From Desulfovibrionaceae bacterium (GTDB lineage Bacteria > Desulfobacterota > Desulfovibrionia > Desulfovibrionales > Desulfovibrionaceae): 29,745 nucleotides of DNA. This document shows positions 1-7,238 of the stretch, piece after piece (the stretch's first letter is position 1; each line of letters opens with the position of its first letter). A program made the translations under genes and the position numbers. Below the pieces are notes generated by a model, which saw only the letters and a program-made list of their open reading frames with translations, did no database searches and was not told the DNA's origin. Location of the stretch: positions 1 to 29,745 of the forward strand of contig JAUNSE010000003.1 of the NCBI GenBank assembly GCA_030539415.1. The letters are read 5' to 3'.

Positions 1-1339
1 TGGGGAAGTTGCGGGTGGAGTGGCGGATGGAGAGCGCGCCGTGGGCCGGAGTGTCGCCGGCACCGAAGCAGGGACCGCAGAAGGCGCTCTTGATGAGGGC
101 GCCGGCCGCCATCAGCTTCGCGTAGGATCCGTTCTTGACCAGAGCGAGAGCCTGCGGCTCGGAGGCCGGGTACACGGACAGCGAGAAGTTGGAATTGCCC
201 GTGCCGCGGCCGTCAAGAATGGCTGCGGCCAGGGTCAGGTTCTCGTAGGAGCCGCCGGCGCAGCCGGCGATGATGCCCTGATCGACGTGGACGCCGTCGG
301 CATGAATCTTGTCACGCAGGCGGAAGGCCTCGGCAGCCTTGCCGAACTTTTTGGACGCCTCTTCCTCGATAGTGGCGAAGATGTCGGCGGCATGCGCCTG
401 CACTTCCTTGACCGGGAAGACGTTGCTGGGATGGAAGGGGAGCGCCATCATGGGCTCGACCCTGGCCAGGTCCACGCGGACCATGGAGGAATAGAGGGCC
501 GGGGCCTCATGGACGAGCTGCTTGTAGTCATCCTTGCGGCCGTGAGCGGCAAGATAGGACTCAACCTTCTCGTCGGTCGTCCAGATGGAGGAGAGACAGG
601 TGGTTTCCGTGGTCATGACATCCACGCCGCAGCGGTATTCCACGGACAGGCTCTTCACGCCGGGACCGGCGAATTCCATGACCCTGTTCTTGACGAAGCC
701 GTTCTTGAAGACGGCGCCGATGATGGCCAGGGCAACGTCCTGCGGACCAACGCCGGGACGGGGGGCGTTTTCAAGCCAGATGAGGACCACGCCGGGCTTG
801 GGAATGTCGTAGGTGCGGCGGAGCAGCTGCTTCACGAGTTCGGGGCCGCCTTCACCGATGGCCATGCAGCCGAGGGCGCCGTAGCGGGTGTGGCTGTCGG
901 ATCCCAGAATCATGCGTCCGCAGCCGGCCAGCATCTCCCTGGCGTACTGATGGATGACCGCCAGGTTGGTGGGGACGAAAATGCCGCCGTATTTTTTGGC
1001 CGCGGAAAGACCGAAGACATGGTCGTCTTCGTTGATGGTGCCGCCGACCGCGCAGAGGCTGTTGTGGCAGTTGGTCAGGGCGTACGGCATGGGGAAGGAG
1101 GTCAGGCCGCTGGCGCGGGCGGTCTGGATGATGCCCACATAGGTGATGTCATGGGAGACCATGGCATCGAAGGTGACGTGGAGAAGATCATCGGATTCGG
1201 AGGGCTTGCTGTGCGCGCTCAGAATCCGCGCGGCCAGCGTGGCGTCTGCGGAGGCTTTGATGCCGCGGGCTTGCGCCTCGGCCTCGGACATGACCGTATT
1301 GTCGGCGAGGACGACGGGAGAGTTTTCAAGGGTAATCAT
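1..1339 (-). CDS. Aconitase-family hydratase (YbhJ-like), 3' end outside window
   Basis: This minus-strand frame is open from an ATG at 1339 to the left edge without a stop, so about 446 N-terminal residues are present and the C-terminal swivel domain is cut off. It is a member of the aconitase/isopropylmalate dehydratase superfamily: it has a GSDSHT motif, and the three cluster-type cysteines are C360 (in AGCAGG) and C421/C424 (in CGPC), which would hold a [4Fe-4S] cluster. The N-terminal part, with NCHNS and the run LGCMAIGEGGPE, looks like the YbhJ type of hydratase rather than AcnA or AcnB. Aconitases interconvert citrate and isocitrate through cis-aconitate; the substrate of this subgroup is less certain. 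It follows a LysE exporter and a citrate-synthase-like gene in the same direction, which suggests a role in citrate metabolism. The Shine-Dalgarno is weak (AGAGA). Confidence 0.82.
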   Translation of the reverse strand, partial: MITLENSPVVLADNTVMSEAEAQARGIKASADATLAARILSAHSKPSESDDLLHVTFDAMVSHDITYVGIIQTARASGLTSFPMPYALTNCHNSLCAVGGTINEDDHVFGLSAAKKYGGIFVPTNLAVIHQYAREMLAGCGRMILGSDSHTRYGALGCMAIGEGGPELVKQLLRRTYDIPKPGVVLIWLENAPRPGVGPQDVALAIIGAVFKNGFVKNRVMEFAGPGVKSLSVEYRCGVDVMTTETTCLSSIWTTDEKVESYLAAHGRKDDYKQLVHEAPALYSSMVRVDLARVEPMMALPFHPSNVFPVKEVQAHAADIFATIEEEASKKFGKAAEAFRLRDKIHADGVHVDQGIIAGCAGGSYENLTLAAAILDGRGTGNSNFSLSVYPASEPQALALVKNGSYAKLMAAGALIKSAFCGPCFGAGDTPAHGALSIRHSTRNFP

Positions 1340-1398
1340 TGCCAATCTCTGCTTTGGGAAAGAGGGTAGTGGGTGGAACCGGCGTCAGGGGCCGGGAT

Positions 1399-1478
1399 GC
1401 CGGAAGGAAGGCTTCCGGCAGGGTGCGTGCGGAGTTGCGGTGCCGGCTCCGGGAAACAGAGTCGCCCCCGGAGCCGGC
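1399..1478 (-). other. Two tandem hairpins between lysE and the hydratase gene
   Basis: Two perfect inverted repeats lie in the 147-bp gap. The outer one pairs 1442-1453 with 1467-1478 (12 bp, 13-nt loop). The other pairs 1399-1406 with 1412-1419 (8 bp, 5-nt loop). Neither is followed by a T tract on the minus strand, so they look more like mRNA processing or stabilising structures, or leaky terminators, than strong intrinsic terminators. Confidence 0.45.
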
Positions 1479-1486
1479 TGTCGGAA

Positions 1487-2155
1487 TCAGTTTGAGGTGG
1501 CCAGCAGCTTCACGCTGAAGCCCAGAAAAACAGTGCCGGTGACAACCTCGAGTCTGCGCCTGAAGGTCTCGCTCTCGAGATATTTTCTGAGGCGGCTGAG
1601 GAGCAGGCTCAGGGTGATGAACCAGACGGCGACAATCAGGACCATGCAGATGCCCAGGATCAGGAGCTGCACGGGAACGGAAAGGGGCGCATCGGCCACA
1701 ATGAACTGCGGCAGAAAGGTCAGGAAGAAGATCACTGCCTTGGGATTCAGAACGTTGGTCAGAAAGCCCTGCACGAAGGCCGCGCGGCTCGAGACATCGT
1801 CCGGATGCGCCGTCTGCGCGGTCCGGGCCCCTGTGCCGCTGTCTGTTCCGTCTTCCCCTGCTTCGGGCCTGGCCGGCCTGGCCAGCAGGGAGCGCAGGCC
1901 GATATAGGCCAGATAGGCCGCGCCCGCATAGGTGATGCATTTGAACAGGAAGGGGGAGTGGGCGATGACTGCGGTGAGTCCGGCCACGCTCAGTGCCGTG
2001 TGGACAATGAGGCCGCAGCCTATGCCCACGGCTGCGAAGATCGAAGGCCTTCTGCCGTGCAGCAGCGAGACGCGCAGAATCAGCGCGAAATCCGGCCCGG
2101 GAATCATGGCGAAGAGCAGTGCGGTGCCTGCGAAGACAAGGAGGCTTGTCAGCAT
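1487..2155 (-). CDS. LysE/RhtB-family amino-acid exporter
   Basis: This is a 222-aa hydrophobic protein of the LysE/RhtB superfamily, inner-membrane exporters of amino acids and derivatives with about six helices. The family signature is near the N-terminus: MIPGPDFALILR (about residues 17-28), followed by the GIGCGLIVHTALSVAGL helix. A cytoplasmic linker rich in Ala, Arg and Glu sits near residues 90-125, and a second helix set starts at FVQGFLTNVLNPKAVIFFL, which carries the conserved N-PKA-FF motif. The length is typical. The ATG at 2155 has AGAGG seven bases upstream, and the gene begins 21 bp after the synthase-like gene, so the two are probably co-transcribed. The substrate cannot be told from sequence; glutamate or another product of the neighbouring pathway is only a guess. 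Confidence 0.85.
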   Translation of the reverse strand: MLTSLLVFAGTALLFAMIPGPDFALILRVSLLHGRRPSIFAAVGIGCGLIVHTALSVAGLTAVIAHSPFLFKCITYAGAAYLAYIGLRSLLARPARPEAGEDGTDSGTGARTAQTAHPDDVSSRAAFVQGFLTNVLNPKAVIFFLTFLPQFIVADAPLSVPVQLLILGICMVLIVAVWFITLSLLLSRLRKYLESETFRRRLEVVTGTVFLGFSVKLLATSN

Positions 2156-2176
2156 GGGGGAACCTCTTGTGAAGGA

Positions 2177-3994
2177 TTAGAGCTCCGTCTCCTCCACGTC
2201 CGCGATTTGTCCGTACTTGAGGATCTGCTCCACCTGCATGTCGCAGCTGAGCACGCCCTGGATGCGGTCGTCCGCGTCCGTGACAGCGCAGGAGACGGTG
2301 ATGATGAGCTTGCCCGTGAAGCGCGAGGTGTAGACATCCATGATGTGCAGATCGCCCGTGGACATGGGCACCTTGAACCATTCGCGGTCCGAGAAGTCGT
2401 AGCCTGGCGTGACGCAGTCATAGGAGGCCCGGTATTCCTTGTCGGATGTGAGCGCCAGACACTTCAGAAGGCCCTTGTCGTCCGTGAGGGACAGGAACTG
2501 GATGAAGGGATGCTCGCTGGCGAAGTCCTCCATGAGGCGCAGGGCCCCCTCGCCGAAGTCCAGCAGCCCCTTTTCGTTGGAAAGCTGGATGAGCACGTAG
2601 GCGGACAGTTCGCCGGCCAGCTGCTTCATGCGGTCGTACTCGGTGGTCATGAATTCGGGCATGTAGCGGTGCACCAGCTTCTGCATTTCCTCGAACGAGA
2701 AGTTGGTGGTGCGTCCGTGCTCGTAGGCGCGCATGATGTCGTCGTAAATCTGGCCCACGACCGGGTGCTTCTTCGTGACGGCCTTGGGCGTACCCGTGAG
2801 GTTCAGGTTGTGGTTGATCCAGTAGGCAACGCCCGCGCGGCCGGACTTGTCGGTGATGACAATCGGCACCGGACGGCCGAGCAGATGGGTGGTGTCGAAG
2901 ATGTTGTAGATTTCCTCGTTCTTGAGGATGCCGTCCACATGCACGCCGGCGCTGGTGGCGTTGAAGTCGCGGCCTGCAAAGGGATAGTTGTGAGGGATGC
3001 TGTAGTGGAGCTCCTGCTCGAAGAAGGTCGCGATTTCGCTGATTACGGTGGTGTCGGCCGCCGCATCGTCTCCGGTCAGGGAGAGGTAGTCTATGACCAG
3101 AGCCTCGATGGGCGTGTTGCCCGTGCGCTCGCCGAAGCCGAAGAGCGTGCCGTTGACGTTGCCGCAGCCGTAGAGCCAGGCCGTGGTGCCGTTGACCAGG
3201 GCCTTGTGGAAATCGTTGTGGCCGTGCCATTCAAGCTGGCTGCTGGGCACGCCGGCCTGGATGAAGGACTGCACGATGCGCGGCACGGATCTGGGCAGAG
3301 CGGCGCCGGCGTAGGGCACGCCGTAGCCCATGGTGTCGCACAGGCGGATTTTGACAGGAAGACCTGCCTGTTTGGAGAGCTCCATAAGCTTCTGGGCCAG
3401 AGGCAGGCAGAAGCCGTAGATGTCGGCGCGGGTGATGTCCTCGAAGTGGCAGCGCGGCACGATGCCCCATTCCAGCGCCTGGCTGACGATATCCACATAC
3501 ATGTCCATGGCCTGCTGGCGGGTTTTGCCCAGCTTGAGGAAGACATGGTAGTCGGAAATGGAGGTCAGCATGCCGACTTCCTTGAACTCCATGTCTCTGG
3601 CCAGAGCCAGGTCGGCCTTGTGGGCCCTAATCCATGCGGTGATTTTGGGGAACTGGAAGCCCAGGTCGCGGCAGACTTCGACGCAGCGGCGATCCTTCTC
3701 GGAGTAGAGAAAGAATTCGGAGGCGCTGATGAGTCCGGTCCTTCCGCCGAGGCGGTACAGGAACTCGAACATGCGCTTGACCTGAGGCACCGTGTACGGA
3801 GGCCTGGCCTGCTGGCCGTCACGGAAGGTGGTGTCCGTGATGTGCATTTCGGCCGCCGGCTGAGGAGCCATCAGCACGTTGTCGAACGTCGTGCGGGGAA
3901 TGGCGGTATAGGGGAACATATCACGGTACAGCTGCGCTTTGGGCGGTTCCTGCAGCGTGAATGTGTTCAGTATGCTGGGACGTTTCAGTTCCAT
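2177..3994 (-). CDS. HMGL-family synthase, probable citrate (Re)-synthase, with C-terminal PDC/Cache-like domain
   Basis: This 605-aa protein belongs to the HMGL-like/isopropylmalate-synthase superfamily. Residues about 49-320 form the TIM barrel: HITDTTFRDGQQ carries the metal and catalytic D54 and R58, and H257/H259 in EWHGHND are the metal ligands. The stretches CHFEDITRADIYGF and DTMGYGVPYAGAALPRSVP resemble the clostridial and Desulfovibrio citrate (Re)-synthase group, which condenses acetyl-CoA with oxaloacetate. The role is therefore inferred; homocitrate- or citramalate-type activity is possible. The last 115 or so residues are unusual: DFSDREWFK (near 533-541), then DVYTSRFTGKLIITVS and a GVLSCDM strand, the pattern of PDC/Cache sensor domains. 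I chose ATG 3994 because GGAG lies six bases upstream; an in-frame TTG at 4006 has a poorer site. The LysE and aconitase-like genes follow. Confidence 0.75.
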   Translation of the reverse strand: MELKRPSILNTFTLQEPPKAQLYRDMFPYTAIPRTTFDNVLMAPQPAAEMHITDTTFRDGQQARPPYTVPQVKRMFEFLYRLGGRTGLISASEFFLYSEKDRRCVEVCRDLGFQFPKITAWIRAHKADLALARDMEFKEVGMLTSISDYHVFLKLGKTRQQAMDMYVDIVSQALEWGIVPRCHFEDITRADIYGFCLPLAQKLMELSKQAGLPVKIRLCDTMGYGVPYAGAALPRSVPRIVQSFIQAGVPSSQLEWHGHNDFHKALVNGTTAWLYGCGNVNGTLFGFGERTGNTPIEALVIDYLSLTGDDAAADTTVISEIATFFEQELHYSIPHNYPFAGRDFNATSAGVHVDGILKNEEIYNIFDTTHLLGRPVPIVITDKSGRAGVAYWINHNLNLTGTPKAVTKKHPVVGQIYDDIMRAYEHGRTTNFSFEEMQKLVHRYMPEFMTTEYDRMKQLAGELSAYVLIQLSNEKGLLDFGEGALRLMEDFASEHPFIQFLSLTDDKGLLKCLALTSDKEYRASYDCVTPGYDFSDREWFKVPMSTGDLHIMDVYTSRFTGKLIITVSCAVTDADDRIQGVLSCDMQVEQILKYGQIADVEETEL

Positions 3995-4458
3995 ATTCTG
4001 CTCCAATGGCTTCCGGGGCCTCCGGAAGGCCTGCTAATGCGATTGTTGCCGATCAGAAATGGGGAAAACTGATGCCGCGCGGGAGTGGTTGCGGATCGGG
4101 CCGGACCCCGGCCGGGTCCGGGAGAAACCCGGATGGGAAGGATGCGTCTGCCTGCTCCGCGGGCGGGGCAAAAAACAAAAAAACGCGAGGGAGGGAAGGA
4201 GAGGGGATATTGAAGGTGGGTGTACCTTCTCTAGCTGAAAAATGTTGCTTTAACAAGCATTGTGCAGAATTCGATCCCGGGTGGACGGCATGCCCCAGAG
4301 CTGGCCTCTTTTCGTCGGTCCCGGATGGGAGGCTGCTCCGGATGGCCGCATCCGAGCTGTGACGGCCGTCCGCGCATTGCATCGCTCTTGCCAGAGCCCC
4401 CCGAAACAGGATAGTTAGAATGTTGCGTTCTATGTATTTTGCAAGGAGAGATAAGTAT
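3995..4458. promoter_or_regulatory. Divergent intergenic region with hairpin-rich leader
   Basis: There is no convincing gene here. On the minus-strand side it would form the leader of the synthase gene and contains perfect inverted repeats at 4010-4016/4022-4028 (7 bp, ending five bases from the Shine-Dalgarno), 4101-4108/4114-4121 (8 bp), 4117-4122/4128-4133 (6 bp, mutually exclusive with the previous one) and 4212-4217/4224-4229 (6 bp). An A-rich stretch at 4170-4186 reads as two T runs on the minus strand. For the plus-strand operon a weak promoter is possible: TTGCCA at 4388-4393 with GATAGT at 4410-4415, spacing 16. No promoter for the minus strand stands out. Confidence 0.4.
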
Positions 4459-6600
4459 ATGCCGGCATGTGTGCAGTACCCGACAGTGGGCTGTCTGGTC
4501 GAATTTTTTGACACGAGCACGGCGCAGATTGGTCTTGTGCTTGAGGAAGTGGCCGGCAAGCTGCGGCTGCTTCTGCCAAACAGGCGCGAGACCAAGCTGC
4601 CTGCCTCGCGAGTGCTGCCCTGGGTGGGGGCGCCGCTGTCCGGCTTTGCCGGCATGAGCCGGGACGACATGGTGAAGCTCATGGACGCCGCGCGCAAAAG
4701 GCGTGACGAACTGGCCCGGGACATTCCCGTGAAGGATTTGTGGGAGATGGCCCAGGGCGAGGTCGAATCCGCTTCGGCGCAGTGGTTTGCCGAGCTGATG
4801 GAAGCCGATCCGGACGTAGATGCGGTGGCGGCGTACGGGCATGCCCTGCTCGCCTGCCGCACGCATTTCCGCTTTGTGCCGCCCAATTTCGAGGTCTATG
4901 ACGCCGAGAAGGTGGCCCGCCGCGAGGCGGAGAGCCGCATCCAGCAGGAGCGGGAGCACGTGCTGGCCGTGGGCAATCCGTTTGTGCACCTTTTGTGGAA
5001 CGTGAGCCTCGGGCGCGCCGTTCTGCCCGCCCCCGGGTCATCCGAGTGGCCTCCGGCAGACGTGTGCGAGAAGCTGGAGGCCCTGCTGCGCTCTCGCATG
5101 ACGGACCCCGAGGCAACGCCCGATCCCATGTGGCCGATGCTGATCAAGGGGCTGAACGATGACAACTGGCTGCCCGTGCAGCTCCTTCTGGCCTGGGGAC
5201 GCATACCTGCGCATTACAACTACTGGTATGACCGGGCGGGATACGCGAGAGGGGACAGCTGGTGGCGCAAGAATGCTCCGGCCGCGGAAGAGCTGGCCGA
5301 ACGCGCTCGCACGACTGAGCTGCCCGAAAGCCCCCTCCCCTTCGTGAGCATTGACGGCGACTCCACCCAGGATATCGACGACGCCTTCTATCTGGAGCGC
5401 GGGGAAGACGGGGGAATGGTCCTCACTCTGGCGCTGGCCTGCCCGGCGCTGAACTGGCCTTTCGGCTCCTCCTTCGACGAGCAGATCCTGCACCGCGCCA
5501 CAAGCATCTATCTGCCCGAGGGCGACAGCCACATGCTGCCCGAATTTCTGGGCAAGGAAGCCCTCTCACTGCTGGAGGGGGAATTCCGCCCGGCCCTGGT
5601 GGTCAGGCAGAAGGTGGCCGCCGACGGCAGTCTGGACGGTGAGTGCGGAATCGATGTCTGCCGGGTGAAGCTGGCCGCCAATCTGCGCTACAATGCTTGT
5701 CAGGCCGTGCTCGACGGCACGGCACCAGCCGACAGCCCCGCCCTGCCCCATGCCGCCATGCTCGCGCTCGGCCGCGAATTCGCCGAGCTCCGCCTCGGGG
5801 CCCGCGTGGCCGGGGGTGCCGTGAGTCTGGAGAAGAAGGAGCCCAAGCTGGAGGTTGTCGGCGAGGGCGAGGCCGTCAGGGTCGTCATGACGCCGGGCGA
5901 GGTGGCCAATCAGGCGCAGAACATGGTGGCCGAGATGATGATTCTGGCCAGTGCGGCCGTGGCCGACTGGGCCTGCGCGCACGATGTGCCCATGCTCTAC
6001 CGCACGCAGAACGTGGCCCTGCCCAGGGAATACGCCGGGGTCTGGCGCGACCCGGTGCGCACCACGGAGATCATGCGCGCCATGATTCCCTCGAGTCTGG
6101 AAACGCAGCCCCGCCAGCATGCCGCTCTCGGCCTGGCCCGCTATGCGCCCATGACATCGCCGCTGCGCCGCTACGCGGACCTGGTGAACGAGGCCCAGCT
6201 TGTGTCCATGGTCAGGGAGGGATGCCCCCGCTTCGACGGACAGGCTCTCGAGCGCATGCTCATGCCCCTGCGCATGGCGCTTGACGGGGCCGGACAGATC
6301 CAGCGCTTCCGCATGCGCTACTGGAAGCTGCTGTTTTTCAAGCAGTGCACGGATCAGCGTCTCTGGGACGGCGTGGTCACAGAAGAGACCGAAACGACCG
6401 TCACGGTGGCCCTGCCCGAGTACGATATCTTTGTGCGCGGCCGCCGCCGGCTTTTCGACGAGAGGACTTCTGTCGGCACCCGGCTGCAGGTGCGCATCGG
6501 CAAGGTCAATCCTCTGACCAACGACATCTACATTGTAGAAGCTGTCATCCCGGAGGAAACGTTCACCGAGGATGATTTCGGGCCGGAGGAGCCGGCCTAG
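4459..6600 (+). CDS. RNB-domain (RNase II/R family) 3'-5' exoribonuclease
   Basis: This is a 713-aa RNase II-family exoribonuclease that hydrolyses RNA from the 3' end in the cytoplasm. The catalytic metal-binding set lies in IDGDSTQDIDDAF: D299, D305, D307 and D308 match the four Asp of the RNB active site. The RNB domain spans roughly residues 295-620 and ends with the family signature MTSPLRRYADLVNEAQL. The N-terminus (VGCLVEFFDTSTAQIGLVLEE) looks like a small beta-barrel, and the last 75 residues look like an S1/OB-type RNA-binding fold. Two in-frame ATGs exist. I prefer 4459, with AAGGAG at 4443-4448, over 4420, which has only AGGA and lies at the possible transcription start. plsY follows after 11 bp. 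It resembles the shorter RNase II type more than the classic RNase R, so I give no gene symbol. Confidence 0.85.
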   Translation: MPACVQYPTVGCLVEFFDTSTAQIGLVLEEVAGKLRLLLPNRRETKLPASRVLPWVGAPLSGFAGMSRDDMVKLMDAARKRRDELARDIPVKDLWEMAQGEVESASAQWFAELMEADPDVDAVAAYGHALLACRTHFRFVPPNFEVYDAEKVARREAESRIQQEREHVLAVGNPFVHLLWNVSLGRAVLPAPGSSEWPPADVCEKLEALLRSRMTDPEATPDPMWPMLIKGLNDDNWLPVQLLLAWGRIPAHYNYWYDRAGYARGDSWWRKNAPAAEELAERARTTELPESPLPFVSIDGDSTQDIDDAFYLERGEDGGMVLTLALACPALNWPFGSSFDEQILHRATSIYLPEGDSHMLPEFLGKEALSLLEGEFRPALVVRQKVAADGSLDGECGIDVCRVKLAANLRYNACQAVLDGTAPADSPALPHAAMLALGREFAELRLGARVAGGAVSLEKKEPKLEVVGEGEAVRVVMTPGEVANQAQNMVAEMMILASAAVADWACAHDVPMLYRTQNVALPREYAGVWRDPVRTTEIMRAMIPSSLETQPRQHAALGLARYAPMTSPLRRYADLVNEAQLVSMVREGCPRFDGQALERMLMPLRMALDGAGQIQRFRMRYWKLLFFKQCTDQRLWDGVVTEETETTVTVALPEYDIFVRGRRRLFDERTSVGTRLQVRIGKVNPLTNDIYIVEAVIPEETFTEDDFGPEEPA

Positions 6601-6611
6601 GAGGAAGCTCC

Positions 6612-7214
6612 ATGCTATTTGTTATAGCTCTGGCGATTATCGCCTATGTGCTGGGGTCCTGCCCGTGGGGCCTGATCATTGCCAAAGTCTTCTGCGGCAT
6701 CGACCCGAGAACGGCCGGCAGCCGCAATACCGGATCGACCAACGTGGCGCGCCTGTGCGGTTTCGGCTGGGGGGTTGCCACTCTGGCCTGCGACATAGCC
6801 AAGGGCATGGTGCCCGTGCTGCTGGCCCTCTGGGACGGCGGCAGCGCCGTCCAGGTCTCCTTTGTCGCTCTCGCGGCCGTGCTGGGCCACGTCTTTTCCT
6901 GCTTCATGGGCTTCAGGGGCGGCAAGGCCGTGGCCACAAGCATCGGCGTCTTCATCCCTCTGGCTTTCGTGCCCACGCTGATTTCCAGCATACTCTGCCT
7001 GGTCGTCATCGGCGTCAGCGGCTTCGTCTCTCTGGGATCGTTGACATTGCTGGCCTCTTTGCCCATTGTGCTCGTGCTTTGCGGCTCCCCCGAGTGGCTG
7101 CCTCTGGCCCTCTGCCTGCTGGTCCTGGTGGCCTGGCGGCACAAGGAGAACATAGCCCGTCTTCGCGCCGGCCAGGAAAAGAGCTGGCGCAAGTCCAAAC
7201 AGAAAAGCGATTAA
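6612..7214 (+). CDS. plsY: Glycerol-3-phosphate acyltransferase PlsY
   Basis: This 200-aa integral membrane enzyme transfers an acyl group from acyl-phosphate to glycerol-3-phosphate, the first step of phospholipid synthesis in most bacteria. The three conserved PlsY motifs are visible: LGSCPWGLIIAK near residue 14, GSRNTGSTNVAR near 36-47 (phosphate binding), and GHVFSCFMGFRGGKAVATS near 95-113. About five hydrophobic segments are present, which is the known topology, and the length is typical. The tail is basic (WRKSKQKSD). The start codon is preceded by AGGAGG, which overlaps the stop codon of the RNase gene, so the two are very likely translated from one mRNA. thrC follows after 24 bp. 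No PlsX gene is in the window. Confidence 0.95.
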   Translation: MLFVIALAIIAYVLGSCPWGLIIAKVFCGIDPRTAGSRNTGSTNVARLCGFGWGVATLACDIAKGMVPVLLALWDGGSAVQVSFVALAAVLGHVFSCFMGFRGGKAVATSIGVFIPLAFVPTLISSILCLVVIGVSGFVSLGSLTLLASLPIVLVLCGSPEWLPLALCLLVLVAWRHKENIARLRAGQEKSWRKSKQKSD

Positions 7215-7238
7215 CTCATCCCTTCCACGGAGAACGGC

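Noticed and set aside
20..1369. 449-aa plus-strand open frame
   Set aside because: It mirrors the aconitase-family gene on the minus strand codon for codon and has no recognisable domain; its composition (Gly/Ala/Asp-rich) is that of a GC-rich shadow frame.
1805..4072. 755-aa plus-strand open frame
   Set aside because: Antisense to the synthase and LysE genes, both clearly recognisable; no domain in the plus frame.
4163..4192. A-rich stretch as a minus-strand terminator
   Set aside because: No stable hairpin sits directly upstream on the minus strand and no gene ends there.
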